This document shows, piece after piece, positions 1-9,765 of a DNA stretch of 64,000 bases. A program made the translations under genes and the position numbers. This stretch comes from Nitrospirota bacterium (GTDB lineage: Bacteria; Nitrospirota; Leptospirillia; Leptospirillales; Leptospirillaceae): contig JAKAYA010000003.1 in assembly GCA_021826965.1 (NCBI GenBank), positions 1 to 64,000 on the forward strand, written 5' to 3'. A model generated the notes under the pieces. It made no database searches. It had not been told where the DNA came from and worked only from the letters and a program-made list of their open reading frames with translations. Numbering within the stretch: position 1 is the stretch's first letter; the number at the start of each line of letters is the position of its first letter.

Positions 1-1
1 G

Positions 2-1657
2 GAGCCGTGGGTCCGAATCATTCCCCTGGGGGGCATCGGCGAAATCGGGATGAACATGACGGCCTACGAGACACCGGAAGGGATCGTCGTGGTGGACTGC
101 GGAGTGCTTTTTCCGGAAGACGACCTGCTCGGAATCGACCTCATCATTCCCGATATGACTTTCCTCAAAGAGAATCGTCAAAGACTGCTGGCCCTTTTCC
201 TGACTCACGGACATGAAGACCACATCGGCGCCATCCCCTACTTCCTTCGGGAGTTTGATGTGCCGGTCTTCGGAACTCCCCTGACACTGGGCCTCGTCGA
301 GGGCAAGGTGCGCCAGCACAAGAGCCTTCCTCCTCCCCGTCTGGTGTCCATTCGCCCGCGCGAAAAATATACAGTCGGTCCCTTTACCTTCGAACCCATA
401 CGGATCACGCACAGCATCGCCGACGGGGTGGCCTTCGCAATCCGGACAGACGCCGGAACCATCCTGCATACGGGGGACTTCAAGATCGACCTGACCCCGA
501 TCGACAACGAACACTTCGACATGCACCGGCTTTGCAACCTCGGGGAAGAAGGCGTCCTCTGCCTCATCAGCGATTCGACAAACTCGGAAAAAGAGGGGCT
601 GTCGTTGTCGGAAAGGCAGGTGACGGAACCACTCGAACAGATGATCTCCCAGGCACCGGGACGGGTCATCGTGGCCACGTTTTCTTCCAATATTCACCGG
701 TTGCAGCAGGTCGCCGACGTCTCCATCCGGAACGGTCGGAAGATCGCACTCACCGGTCGCTCCATGGAAACCAACGCCCGCGTGGCGGGAGAACTCGGAT
801 ATCTCTCCATTCCTCCCGACCAGATCATCCGGCTGGACCAGGTGGCCCAGTATCCCCCGGATAAAGTGACCATCCTGACGACCGGAAGCCAGGGAGAACC
901 CATGAGCGCCCTTTTCCGGATGGCGCTGGGAGACCACAAGCATGTCTCCATCGGCCCGGGAGACACCATCCTGTTGTCGGCACGCGTCATTCCGGGAAAC
1001 GAACGGGCCATCAACAAAATCATCAACCTCCTGGGCAAAAAGGGTGCAAATGTCTTCTATCGGAGAATCTCCGAAATCCATGTTTCCGGTCACGCCAGCC
1101 AGGAAGACCAGAAACTGATGATCCGGATGCTTCGTCCCAAGTATTTCGTTCCGATGCACGGGGAATTTCGACAACTTTCCCAGCATGCGCGGACGGCCGC
1201 CAGGACTGGCGTCCCCGAAGAAAACATCTTCGTGATCGAAAACGGTGTGGTCCTCGAACTGACACAATCCTGCGTGACCCGTCGGGAAAAAGTGGTATCC
1301 GGACGGACCTTCATCGACGGCAAGGGGATCGGGGACGTCGAGGACATGGTCATTCGCGACCGGCAGCGCCTGGGTTCGGACGGTATCGTCACCGTCATCG
1401 TGGCCCTTTCCCAACAGACCGGAGAAATTGTCGTCGGACCGGAAATCTCGACCCGGGGCGTCGTCCTTTCGGACCTTTCCCTCGAAATGAACGCCATGCT
1501 GAAGACCCAGGTGGAACTTCTCCTCCAGGATCTCGATCCGGAAATCAAGAAGGAGGCTTCCGCCCTCAAGACCCATGTCCACAATCACCTGAGACGATAC
1601 TTCAAGAAAAACTTCGAGCGGGATCCGGTCATCATCCCGCTTCTACTCGAGATGTAG
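2..1657 (+). CDS. rnj: Ribonuclease J (5' end truncated by window edge)
   Basis: Metallo-beta-lactamase/beta-CASP ribonuclease J, a cytoplasmic endo- and 5'-3' exonuclease of mRNA turnover and RNA maturation. The frame enters from the left edge without a start; 551 residues are visible. The first residues (IIPLGGIGEIGMN) match the usual extreme N-terminus of the family, so little is missing. The zinc-site motif HGHEDH is at 206-223, HTGDFKID near 466-490, and the later metal/phosphate elements SGHAS and PMHGE near 1085-1162. It is the first visible gene of a co-directional run with ftsK, whose ATG begins 10 bases after the stop. Identity is secure; only the true start is unknown. Confidence 0.95.
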   Translation, partial: EPWVRIIPLGGIGEIGMNMTAYETPEGIVVVDCGVLFPEDDLLGIDLIIPDMTFLKENRQRLLALFLTHGHEDHIGAIPYFLREFDVPVFGTPLTLGLVEGKVRQHKSLPPPRLVSIRPREKYTVGPFTFEPIRITHSIADGVAFAIRTDAGTILHTGDFKIDLTPIDNEHFDMHRLCNLGEEGVLCLISDSTNSEKEGLSLSERQVTEPLEQMISQAPGRVIVATFSSNIHRLQQVADVSIRNGRKIALTGRSMETNARVAGELGYLSIPPDQIIRLDQVAQYPPDKVTILTTGSQGEPMSALFRMALGDHKHVSIGPGDTILLSARVIPGNERAINKIINLLGKKGANVFYRRISEIHVSGHASQEDQKLMIRMLRPKYFVPMHGEFRQLSQHARTAARTGVPEENIFVIENGVVLELTQSCVTRREKVVSGRTFIDGKGIGDVEDMVIRDRQRLGSDGIVTVIVALSQQTGEIVVGPEISTRGVVLSDLSLEMNAMLKTQVELLLQDLDPEIKKEASALKTHVHNHLRRYFKKNFERDPVIIPLLLEM

Positions 1658-1666
1658 CGGACCAAG

Positions 1667-3958
1667 ATGGCACCTTCTACCGAACCTCTTTCCCCGACAA
1701 ACACGGAACATCCCGAAAATCGTCTCGGCCGATACCTGCGTCTGATCACGGGAACTTCTCTTCTGATTTTCCTGATCCTCGCCCTGGCGACCGGTCACGC
1801 GGACGACCCCTCGATTTTTACGGTTTCGAGCCAGGCCACCGCCCGGAATGTCATGGGAAACCTGGGCTCCACCACCTCCGACTTTCTCCGCATGCTGCTG
1901 GGTGCAGGGGCATGGCTGCCGGTCCTTATTCTGGCTCAGGCCGTCTGGACAGTTGCCCGCGAAAAGTCCGTTCCGCTTCGCATGTACGCGGGATGGGCAC
2001 TGGCTCTGATCGCCGTCCCGGCCATGTTTTCCGGCCTCCTGCCTCCGGACTGGACGACCCCTTATCCCCCCGGAGGATCGACGGGGGGCTTCTTCTATGG
2101 ACAGGCCCTCCGGTACCTGAATCCGGCGGGAACCTATCTCTTCTATCTGACACTTCTGACTCTGGCGGCACTGACCGTGGCCTTACCGACGCTCCACGCC
2201 CTCGAAATCCGATTGAAAGAAAAATGGCTCTTGCGCCGTCGGACAAATCCGGCTTCGTCTGACACGGAAGCAGGAGAGGAACCCTCCCCTTTGCCGGACA
2301 GGAACAGGGCTCTCGCCCTGCCGCTGGAAGAAGTCCGGGACATTTCGCTTTCTCCGACACCCGTCTCTCCGGAGGAAGAATGGGAGGAAACGGAGGAGGA
2401 AGAAGAGGAAGAACCCGAAAACGAAGACGGCGACGATACTCCCCCGAAAGCGATGTCCCGCCGGAAGAACGCTTCCGGAGTCCGGAAGCTGGAGATCGTC
2501 TCGGGAAAACCCGCTGCGGAAAAAGATCTCCCGACCAATTTCCGTCCTCCCGATGAAGTCATGGATCCGGTTCCCCCTCCAAACGAAGGGTCTTCCCCCC
2601 AGTTCCTGAAAGAAACGGAACGCACCCTGGCAGATTTTTTCCAGACATACGGCGTCCCGGGACGCATGGGGGGATGCCAGCCGGGCCCCGTCGTCACCCT
2701 GTTCGAGTTTCACCCGGCTCCGGGCATCAAGGTCAACCGGGTCACGGGTCTCTCGAACGAACTTTCCTTAGCCCTGAAGGTCCCGCATATCCACATACAG
2801 GTCCCGATCCCCGGGAAATCCGCCGTCGGACTGGAAGTCCCCAACCCGCGCCGGCAAGTTGTCGTCTTCCGGGAGATCTTCCAAAGCTCGAGCTTTCGCT
2901 CCATCGGCTCTCCCCTGGCGCTCGCGCTGGGCAAAAACATCAGCGGCGACCCGGTCGCCTTCGACCTCGCCCGCATGCCCCACCTCCTGATCGCCGGTGC
3001 CACGGGAACAGGAAAGTCCGTGTGTATGAACGTCCTGGTGACGAGTATCCTGATGAACGCCGGTCCCGAAGAAGTCCGATTTCTGATGATCGACCCAAAA
3101 CGCCTGGAATTCGCCCCCTACGAAGGCATCCCCCATCTTCTTGGCCCGGTCGTGACAGATCCCCGGATTGCCGCGCAGAAACTCCGGATACTGAACGAGG
3201 AAATGCTCCGGCGGTATGACCTTATGAAGACGGCCGGGGTAAGGAACATCGCCGAATACCGGAAGGCGGTCCCCAAATCCGAATGGTTTCCCTATATCGT
3301 CGTCCTGATCGACGAACTTGCGGACCTCATGCTGAGTCTCAAGAAGGATGTGGAACCCCAGATCATCCGGCTGGCCCAGATGGCGCGGGCATCAGGCATC
3401 CATCTTGTGCTGGCGACCCAGAGGCCTTCGGCCCAGGTGCTGACGGGTCTCATCAAGGCCAACATCCCCACGAAGATCGCTTTTCAGGTCACGACCCAGA
3501 TCGATTCCCGGGTCATCCTGGATCAGGGCGGAGCGGAGCTTCTCCTTGGCGCGGGCGACATGCTGATGCGGCCACCGGGAACAGACGCCCTTCGCCGGAT
3601 GCACGGGGCTTTCATCTCCGAAGGGGAGGTCCATCGGATCGTCGAGTCCTGGTCCCGCGTCCCTCCGCCGGAAGATCGGGCGATGGAACGTCTGTCGGGG
3701 GAGTCTTTCTCGGGCGGATCCGACCCTTCCGGAGAAGAGGAGACCGAAGAGGACGACGGACTCTATCCCGAAGCCGTCCAGCTCGTCCGCCGGCAGAGGA
3801 AAGCGTCCACAAGCCTGATCCAGCGCCACTTCCGGATCGGATACAATCGAGCCGCACGCCTGATCGAACGCATGGAATCGGAAGGCATCATCGGACAGCA
3901 GGAAGGCAGCCGCCCGCGGGCGGTCCTTGACCGGAAGGAATCCAATGGCCCAAGCTAG
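1667..3958 (+). CDS. ftsK: DNA translocase FtsK/SpoIIIE
   Basis: Septal DNA translocase that pumps chromosomal DNA toward the division site and helps dimer resolution (763 residues). Four hydrophobic segments lie in roughly the first 180 residues, followed by a very acidic linker rich in Glu near residues 240-265. The motor domain carries the Walker A motif GATGTGKS (about 2998-3021) and a Walker B stretch ending in DELAD. A C-terminal winged-helix gamma domain (LYPEAVQLVRRQRKAS...) recognises KOPS-type sequences. The gene sits between rnj and lolA, and its last codons overlap the lolA translation start. The linker is much shorter than in enterobacterial FtsK. Confidence 0.95.
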   Translation: MAPSTEPLSPTNTEHPENRLGRYLRLITGTSLLIFLILALATGHADDPSIFTVSSQATARNVMGNLGSTTSDFLRMLLGAGAWLPVLILAQAVWTVAREKSVPLRMYAGWALALIAVPAMFSGLLPPDWTTPYPPGGSTGGFFYGQALRYLNPAGTYLFYLTLLTLAALTVALPTLHALEIRLKEKWLLRRRTNPASSDTEAGEEPSPLPDRNRALALPLEEVRDISLSPTPVSPEEEWEETEEEEEEEPENEDGDDTPPKAMSRRKNASGVRKLEIVSGKPAAEKDLPTNFRPPDEVMDPVPPPNEGSSPQFLKETERTLADFFQTYGVPGRMGGCQPGPVVTLFEFHPAPGIKVNRVTGLSNELSLALKVPHIHIQVPIPGKSAVGLEVPNPRRQVVVFREIFQSSSFRSIGSPLALALGKNISGDPVAFDLARMPHLLIAGATGTGKSVCMNVLVTSILMNAGPEEVRFLMIDPKRLEFAPYEGIPHLLGPVVTDPRIAAQKLRILNEEMLRRYDLMKTAGVRNIAEYRKAVPKSEWFPYIVVLIDELADLMLSLKKDVEPQIIRLAQMARASGIHLVLATQRPSAQVLTGLIKANIPTKIAFQVTTQIDSRVILDQGGAELLLGAGDMLMRPPGTDALRRMHGAFISEGEVHRIVESWSRVPPPEDRAMERLSGESFSGGSDPSGEEETEEDDGLYPEAVQLVRRQRKASTSLIQRHFRIGYNRAARLIERMESEGIIGQQEGSRPRAVLDRKESNGPS

Positions 3959-4667
3959 AACGAACGGAACGTCCTCCACAAGAGGGCTCGCTTCCCCGTT
4001 CCTTTTCTTCATCATCATTTGCGCGCTTCTTGCAATCATTCCCTGTCGGGTTCACGCGGCGACGCCGGACCGGACCCCCGAAGAGGTTCTGTCCCATCTC
4101 TCGCGGACATTCAATCGGAACAAGGGGTTCCGGGCAGATTTTCTCCAGCACCTGAAGGTCCCCGACGGAAAGCCGGTCCTGTCGAAAGGGTCCCTCCTCT
4201 ACCGGACCCCGGGGAAAATGGTCCTCCACTACTCGGACCCCCGGGGACAAATCCTGTTGCTGGTGGGAAACAGGCTGGCATTCTACATTCCACAGAACCG
4301 GCAACTCCTGGTCAAGACGATGCGGAGCCGGCACATTCCGGAAACACCTGCCCTTCTTTTCGCAAGCCTCGGGCATCTCCGGAAATACTTCTACATCCGT
4401 CCCGAACAGGGAGGTGACGTGCCGGGTTCCGGCCTGTACGGCCTCGAACTGATTCCCAGGAAACCCGACCGTCACCTGGCTGTCGCCCGGATCGTCGTGG
4501 ACATGTCCACGCACCTCCCCACAACCATCACTTTCGATGAATTCAACGGGATGGAAATGACGATCGACCTGAAAAACCTCCATCCGGTCCAGAACGTTTC
4601 CAACGATTCCTTCAACATGGTCCTTCCCCCCGGCACAACCGTGGTCCGGACGAAGCAGGGGTTCTGA
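3945..4667 (+). CDS. lolA: Outer-membrane lipoprotein carrier LolA
   Basis: Periplasmic chaperone that takes lipoproteins from the LolCDE complex to the outer membrane (240 residues). A signal peptide is clear: basic N-terminus, hydrophobic core FLFFIIICALLAIIP, and a likely cut after VHA. The mature part has the LolA fold pattern (LSRTFNRNKGFRADFLQ..., LLYRTPGKMVLHYSDP...). The ATG at 3945 is chosen because GGAAGGA lies just upstream; a TTG at 3927 is possible but lacks a ribosome site. The start overlaps the end of ftsK, and the stop overlaps the ATG of uvrA (TGATG), which suggests translational coupling. Confidence 0.9.
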   Translation: MAQARTNGTSSTRGLASPFLFFIIICALLAIIPCRVHAATPDRTPEEVLSHLSRTFNRNKGFRADFLQHLKVPDGKPVLSKGSLLYRTPGKMVLHYSDPRGQILLLVGNRLAFYIPQNRQLLVKTMRSRHIPETPALLFASLGHLRKYFYIRPEQGGDVPGSGLYGLELIPRKPDRHLAVARIVVDMSTHLPTTITFDEFNGMEMTIDLKNLHPVQNVSNDSFNMVLPPGTTVVRTKQGF

Positions 4668-7471
4668 TGGATACGAAAAAAAACCGGACGAACCACGACA
4701 GGATTGTCATCCAGGGTGCCCGGCAACACAACCTGAAAAACCTGGACATCTCCTTCCCCCGGAATGCCCTGGTCGTGATCACCGGCCTGTCCGGCTCGGG
4801 AAAAAGTTCCCTGGCCTTCGACACCCTCTACGCCGAAGGACAGAGACGATACGTGGAATCCCTGTCGGCCTATGCCCGGCAGTTTCTCGAAATGATGGAC
4901 AAGCCGGACGTCGATCATATCGACGGCCTTTCTCCCGCCATCGCAATCGACCAGAAGGTGTCCTCCAGAAACCCGCGCTCGACAGTCGGAACTGTTACCG
5001 AAATCTACGACTACCTTCGTCTCCTGTATGCTCGGATCGGTCACCCGCACTGTCCTTCCTGCGGAAAACCCGTCACCGCCCAGACAATCAGCCAGATGGT
5101 GGACCTTATCCTGTCGCGTCCCGCGGGAGAGAAGTTCATTCTGCTCGCCCCGACCGTACAGGACCGGAAAGGCGAATACCGGAAGGAAATCGCCCGGATC
5201 CTGAAGGAAGGCTTCACCCGGATCCGCCTTGACGGAAATATGCGGGAAATCGAAACGCTCGACGATATCGACCGGAAAAAAAACCACCGGATCGAAATCG
5301 TCATCGACCGCCTGACCGTGCGAGATGGCATATCCCAGCGCCTTTCGGACAGTCTCGAAACAGGTCTCCGACAGGGAAACGGCATGGTCGTCCTGCATTT
5401 CCCGGAATCGGGAGAGGACGTGATCCTGTCCGAACGACAGGCTTGCACCCAATGCAAAATCAGTTTACCGGAGATCACCCCGCGGCTTTTCAGCTTCAAT
5501 TCTCCATACGGAGCCTGTCCTCATTGCGGAGGACTGGGCGTCCTGATGGAAGTCGACCCGACTCTTCTGATTCCGTTTCCCGATCTTTCCATCGCGGAAT
5601 CCGCCATCAAGCTGCTCGACCATCGGAGCTTTTCCGAATTCCGGTCACGGACCCTGCGATTTCTCGACCAGGAAGGGATCTCGCAGTTTACCCCGTTTTC
5701 GAAGCTCCCCGAAGACAAGAGGCAGCACCTTCTTTTCGGAAAGACGCCGGCCAAGAACCAGCCACGCTTTCCCGGAATCGTCTGGATGTTCCAGGATGCC
5801 TACCAGCGTGGAAACCTTTCCGTCTGGGCCAAGGCCGAACTCGAAAACGTCATGTCGGAGCGCGACTGCGAAGTGTGCGGGGGCTCGAGACTGAAACCCG
5901 AAGCCTTGTCGGTTACCGTGAACGACCGGAACATTCACGCCTTTTCGGAAATGACCATCCGGGCCGGGGTCGATTTTCTGGACGCGCTGACCCTCCCGCC
6001 AATGGAAAAGGCCATATCGGAAAGGATTGTCCGGGAAATCCGGACACGCCTGTCCTTTCTCCGGGAAGTCGGTCTCGACTATCTCACCCTGTCCCGGAGC
6101 GCCCAGACGCTGTCCGGCGGAGAGTCCCAGCGCATCCGTCTCGCCACGCAGATCGGGTCGGGCCTGACCGGGGTCCTCTACATTCTGGACGAACCGTCCA
6201 TCGGTCTCCATCCGCGCGACAACCAGAAACTCCTCTCCACCCTCATCCACCTCCGGGATCTTGGCAATACGGTCGTGGTCGTCGAACACGACGAGGAGAC
6301 GATCCGCCTGGCGGATCATGTGATCGACATGGGGCCGGGTGCCGGACGACTGGGAGGCGAAGTCCTGGCCCAGGGAACCCCCCGGGAAATCGAGAAAAAT
6401 CCGCGTTCGATCACCGGAGACTACCTTTCGAGACGAAAATCGATCTCACGACCGCTCGCCCACCGCACTCCCCGCGGATGGATTTCCCTGATCGGCGCGA
6501 CGGAACACAATCTGAAAAACATCGACGTCCACTTCCCCCTGGGTCTCATGACGGTCGTCACCGGTGTTTCCGGCAGCGGGAAAAGCACGCTGGTGCTCGA
6601 TATCCTTTACAGGAGACTGGCCAAGGTCTTCTACGGCTCGCGGGACCGTCCCGGGAAATGCCAGGAAATCCGGGGCGTCGACCAGATCGACAAGGTGGTC
6701 CATATCGACCAGTCCCCCATCGGACGGACTCCCCGCTCCAATCCGGCGACCTATACCGGTCTGTTCACCCCCATCCGGGAACTGTTCGCCCAGGTTCCCG
6801 AGTCCCGGGCCCGCGGCTATGAAGCCGGCCGATTCAGCTTCAATATCAAGGGCGGACGCTGCGAAGCCTGCCAGGGGGACGGAGTCCTCAAGATCGAAAT
6901 GCACTTTCTTCCCGATGTGTATGTGACGTGCGACCAGTGCAAAGGGCTCCGGTACAACCGGGAAACGCTGGAAATCCGCTACCGCGGAAAAACCATCTCG
7001 GACATTCTCGGAATGGCCGTCGACGAAGCCCTGGAGTTCTATCAGCCGATCCCGTCCGTCCGGGGAAAGCTCGTCACACTGGGAGAGGTGGGTCTGGACT
7101 ACATCCACCTGGGGCAGTCGGCCACAACCCTGTCCGGAGGCGAGGCACAACGGGTCAAGCTGGCAAAAGAACTTTCCCGCCGCTCCACCGGTCGCACGCT
7201 CTATATTTTGGACGAACCCACCACCGGACTTCATTTCGCCGACATCCAGAAACTTCTGGACACCCTGAACCAGCTCGTCGAACAGGGAAACACCGTCATC
7301 ATCATCGAACACAACATCGACATCATCCAGAATGCCGACCACCTGATCGACCTGGGACCGGAAGGGGGCGACCGGGGAGGGGAGGTCGTCACGACCGGGT
7401 CGCCCGAAGAAGTCATGCGGTTCAAGAAGTCCCATACGGGGCAAGCTCTCCGGGACCGGAAAAAAGGATGA
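4667..7471 (+). CDS. uvrA: Excinuclease ABC subunit A (UvrA)
   Basis: DNA-damage recognition ATPase of nucleotide excision repair; it loads UvrB at lesions (934 residues, normal length). Two ABC cassettes are visible: Walker A GLSGSGKSS near residue 40 and GVSGSGKST near 640, with signatures LSGGESQRIRLA and LSGGEAQRVKLA. Zinc-finger cysteine pairs occur near residues 127-130, 260-292 (CTQC...CPHC) and 735-765 (CEAC...CDQC). The ATG overlaps the lolA stop, and the TGA overlaps the next gene's ATG. No lexA-box-like site was seen, and the gene lies inside an operon rather than behind its own obvious promoter. Confidence 0.97.
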   Translation: MDTKKNRTNHDRIVIQGARQHNLKNLDISFPRNALVVITGLSGSGKSSLAFDTLYAEGQRRYVESLSAYARQFLEMMDKPDVDHIDGLSPAIAIDQKVSSRNPRSTVGTVTEIYDYLRLLYARIGHPHCPSCGKPVTAQTISQMVDLILSRPAGEKFILLAPTVQDRKGEYRKEIARILKEGFTRIRLDGNMREIETLDDIDRKKNHRIEIVIDRLTVRDGISQRLSDSLETGLRQGNGMVVLHFPESGEDVILSERQACTQCKISLPEITPRLFSFNSPYGACPHCGGLGVLMEVDPTLLIPFPDLSIAESAIKLLDHRSFSEFRSRTLRFLDQEGISQFTPFSKLPEDKRQHLLFGKTPAKNQPRFPGIVWMFQDAYQRGNLSVWAKAELENVMSERDCEVCGGSRLKPEALSVTVNDRNIHAFSEMTIRAGVDFLDALTLPPMEKAISERIVREIRTRLSFLREVGLDYLTLSRSAQTLSGGESQRIRLATQIGSGLTGVLYILDEPSIGLHPRDNQKLLSTLIHLRDLGNTVVVVEHDEETIRLADHVIDMGPGAGRLGGEVLAQGTPREIEKNPRSITGDYLSRRKSISRPLAHRTPRGWISLIGATEHNLKNIDVHFPLGLMTVVTGVSGSGKSTLVLDILYRRLAKVFYGSRDRPGKCQEIRGVDQIDKVVHIDQSPIGRTPRSNPATYTGLFTPIRELFAQVPESRARGYEAGRFSFNIKGGRCEACQGDGVLKIEMHFLPDVYVTCDQCKGLRYNRETLEIRYRGKTISDILGMAVDEALEFYQPIPSVRGKLVTLGEVGLDYIHLGQSATTLSGGEAQRVKLAKELSRRSTGRTLYILDEPTTGLHFADIQKLLDTLNQLVEQGNTVIIIEHNIDIIQNADHLIDLGPEGGDRGGEVVTTGSPEEVMRFKKSHTGQALRDRKKG

Positions 7472-8379
7472 AGGACAGGATTCTCTCCCGCTTCCGGACG
7501 CCGGCGGGAGCGCTGTCGCTGGCATTCGCCGTGAACACCTTTCTGTCCGTCCTGAAGATCGGATGGGGCCATTCCATTCATTCGGCGGGCATGATCGCCG
7601 ACGGATATCATGCCCTTCTGGATTCGGTTTCGGACATGATCTGTCTGGGCGGGGTCTATCTGGCAAACCGCCCCCCTGATGAGAACCACCCCTACGGGCA
7701 CGCCAAATTCGAACCCCTCGCCCAGCTCGCCGTGAGCGTTTTCCTGTTCCTGACCGGATACGAAGTCCTCTCCCACAGCTGGGAGTCGTTTCGGGGCGGA
7801 TCGGTGGTCCTCTTTACAGTTCCCTCCCTCCTTGTCATGCTATTATCGATGGGGCTTCAGATCCTGCTCGTCCGACTCGAACGACGGGTGGGGGAACAGA
7901 CCGGAAACAGTCTTGTGAAAGCCGATGCTCTGCACATCCGCTCCGATTTGTTTGCGTCTGTCGCCGTCGTAGCAGGCCTTCTGGCTTCTCACTGGGGATA
8001 CCCGAAAGCAGACCCCGTCGTCGGCTTCCTGATCGCCGTCCTGATCGCCCACGCCGGCTACGAGCTTCTCCGGGAAGGAACGCAAATCCTGTCGGACAAA
8101 CGTCTGATGGATCCGGAAGAAATCGTCCGCATCGCTTCATCCGTCGGGGGTGTGATGGAATGCCATTCGGTCCGGTCACGCGGATCGTCGTCCCAGATCT
8201 ATATGGATCTCAACATCCACGTCGATGACAGCCTGACGGTCGCAGAGGCCCATGCCATCTCCCACGAAGTGGAAGAGGCCATCCGCCGCCGCCATCCGTC
8301 CGTGGCTGAAGTCATCGTGCATATCGAACCTTTCAGGGAGGAACATCTCCATGGCAAATCCGTCCGAGCTTCACACTGA
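7468..8379 (+). CDS. Cation diffusion facilitator (CDF) family transporter
   Basis: Inner-membrane metal/proton antiporter of the CDF family, probably exporting Fe(II), Zn, Mn or Co (303 residues). Several hydrophobic helices fill the first 200 residues, with the metal-site pattern DGYHALLDSVSD in helix 2 and a second D-x-x-x-D-like pattern (HIRSDLFAS) in helix 5. The cytoplasmic C-terminal domain (residues ~210-295) is the usual ferredoxin-like dimerisation module. The ATG at 7468 sits in an ATGA overlap with the uvrA stop, with AAAAAGG upstream. Its end overlaps the pdxA start. The transported metal cannot be read from the sequence. Confidence 0.9.
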   Translation: MKDRILSRFRTPAGALSLAFAVNTFLSVLKIGWGHSIHSAGMIADGYHALLDSVSDMICLGGVYLANRPPDENHPYGHAKFEPLAQLAVSVFLFLTGYEVLSHSWESFRGGSVVLFTVPSLLVMLLSMGLQILLVRLERRVGEQTGNSLVKADALHIRSDLFASVAVVAGLLASHWGYPKADPVVGFLIAVLIAHAGYELLREGTQILSDKRLMDPEEIVRIASSVGGVMECHSVRSRGSSSQIYMDLNIHVDDSLTVAEAHAISHEVEEAIRRRHPSVAEVIVHIEPFREEHLHGKSVRASH

Positions 8380-9385
8380 CCTGATGCCACCGCTGGCCAT
8401 CACCATGGGCGACCCGGCCGGCATCGGTCCGGAAATCATCGTCAAGGGCTGGCTTGAAAACGAAGTTCGCAACCTTCCCCGCATCGTGATCGGCGACCCC
8501 GACCTGATCGCGGAGCTGGCCCGAAAATATGCCCCGGAACTGATCGTCCAGAAGATCGATTCCCCCGAACAGGCTCCCCGGGATCCGGATATCCTGGGGG
8601 TCCTCTTTCCGGACCATGAAGACAACCTCGATCCCGTCACCCCGGGCACGAGCCAGGTCATGGCCGGCCGATGGGCCTATTACTGCGTTCGAACAGGAGT
8701 CGAACTGGCCCTGTCCGGAAAAATCTCCGGGATCGTCACCGCCCCCCTGAACAAGAAAGTCCTTCACGCCGCCGGATTCAACTATCCGGGACACACCGAG
8801 CTGATCGCCCATCTCACGAACACCCCGCGATACGGCATGATGCTCGTCGGAGGACCGCTCAGGGTGATTTTGGTGACCACACACATCCCTTTCCGGGAAA
8901 TTGCCGGAAAGATCACCAAAGAACGCGTCCTGGAAACCATCTTTCTGGCCCGGGAAGCCATGGACATGCTGAAAGTCGCCTCCCCCAAAATCGCGGTGGC
9001 CGCCCTGAATCCCCACGCCGGAGAATCCTCCCTTTTCGGTGACGAGGAGAAAACCTGCATTTTTCCCGCCATCCTCGAAGCGCGGGCGGAAGGCATCGAG
9101 GTCGAAGGCCCCCTTCCGGCCGACACGCTTTATTCCAAGGCGGCCCAGGGCCGATTCGACATCGTAGTGTCCCAGTACCATGATCAGGGACTGATCCCGC
9201 TCAAGATGCTGTCTTTCGGCCAGGGGATCAACGTGACCGTGGGCATTCCGATCATCCGGACATCGGTCGATCACGGCACTGCCTACGACATCGTCGGAAA
9301 AGGGATCGCCCAACCCGGAAGCCTGATCAAGGCCATTCGTCTTGCCGGCCAGCTGGCGGAAGCAAAAATGGTGGCGCGGACCTGA
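8351..9385 (+). CDS. pdxA: 4-hydroxythreonine-4-phosphate dehydrogenase PdxA
   Basis: NAD-dependent enzyme of the DXP-dependent pyridoxal phosphate pathway; it oxidises 4-phosphohydroxythreonine before PdxJ condensation (344 residues, family length). Typical motifs are the N-terminal AITMGDPAGIGPEI, the GHTE element, and metal-ligand histidines within HYH-like DQGLIPLK and the TSVDHGTAYD block near the C-terminus. The ATG at 8351 has GGAGG nine bases upstream; it lies inside the last codons of the CDF gene. This is the last gene of the rnj-pdxA block; 380 bases without a recognised gene follow. Confidence 0.95.
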   Translation: MANPSELHTDLMPPLAITMGDPAGIGPEIIVKGWLENEVRNLPRIVIGDPDLIAELARKYAPELIVQKIDSPEQAPRDPDILGVLFPDHEDNLDPVTPGTSQVMAGRWAYYCVRTGVELALSGKISGIVTAPLNKKVLHAAGFNYPGHTELIAHLTNTPRYGMMLVGGPLRVILVTTHIPFREIAGKITKERVLETIFLAREAMDMLKVASPKIAVAALNPHAGESSLFGDEEKTCIFPAILEARAEGIEVEGPLPADTLYSKAAQGRFDIVVSQYHDQGLIPLKMLSFGQGINVTVGIPIIRTSVDHGTAYDIVGKGIAQPGSLIKAIRLAGQLAEAKMVART

Positions 9386-9765
9386 ATCCCGATAGGCGTG
9401 ACGTTCGTCACACCGATCTGATAGAATCATTTCCGTTTTCTGGAGGATTTTAGGGCATAAGGACTCCGGCATTCCCGCCACGTTCCGGGCCCCGATGTCC
9501 GGCCAGGAATTCCCCTCCGTCCCGGGCCTGTCATCTCCTCCTGTGCGTTTCGGACTTCTCTCCTTCTGTCAACCGTTTGGCCTATTTCAAGGGAAAGAAA
9601 CCCGTGTCGGGTCCGGACGGCACGTTTCCTTTGACGAAACATCTGTTCTGATGGCTTTCTCTCTTCCGGGCCGCATGCGACAGAAGGAACACGACCCCCT
9701 GACCCGAGGGGATAACGACCGGACTGGAACGTATTTTTTGTTTTCCCGAACAAGAAAGGCGTCCT
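9386..9765 (+). other. Intergenic region before the GGDEF gene
   Basis: 380 bases with no convincing gene on either strand. It starts with a perfect 14-base palindrome (9398-9411) just after pdxA. No T-rich terminator follows that palindrome. The right part presumably holds the promoter of the large GGDEF gene, but I see no near-consensus -35/-10 pair. AGAAAGG a few bases before 9766 is the likely ribosome site. Confidence 0.5.
9398..9411. promoter_or_regulatory. Perfect palindrome GTGACGTTCGTCAC
   Basis: GTGACG and CGTCAC flank two bases, thirteen bases after the pdxA stop. The two-base centre is too small for an efficient hairpin loop and no U-tract follows, so a dimeric-protein operator is a better guess than a terminator. 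No regulator can be named. Confidence 0.35.

Noticed and set aside
3927-3944. TTG start for lolA
   Set aside because: No ribosome site before it; ATG 3945 has GGAAGGA and gives a normal signal peptide.
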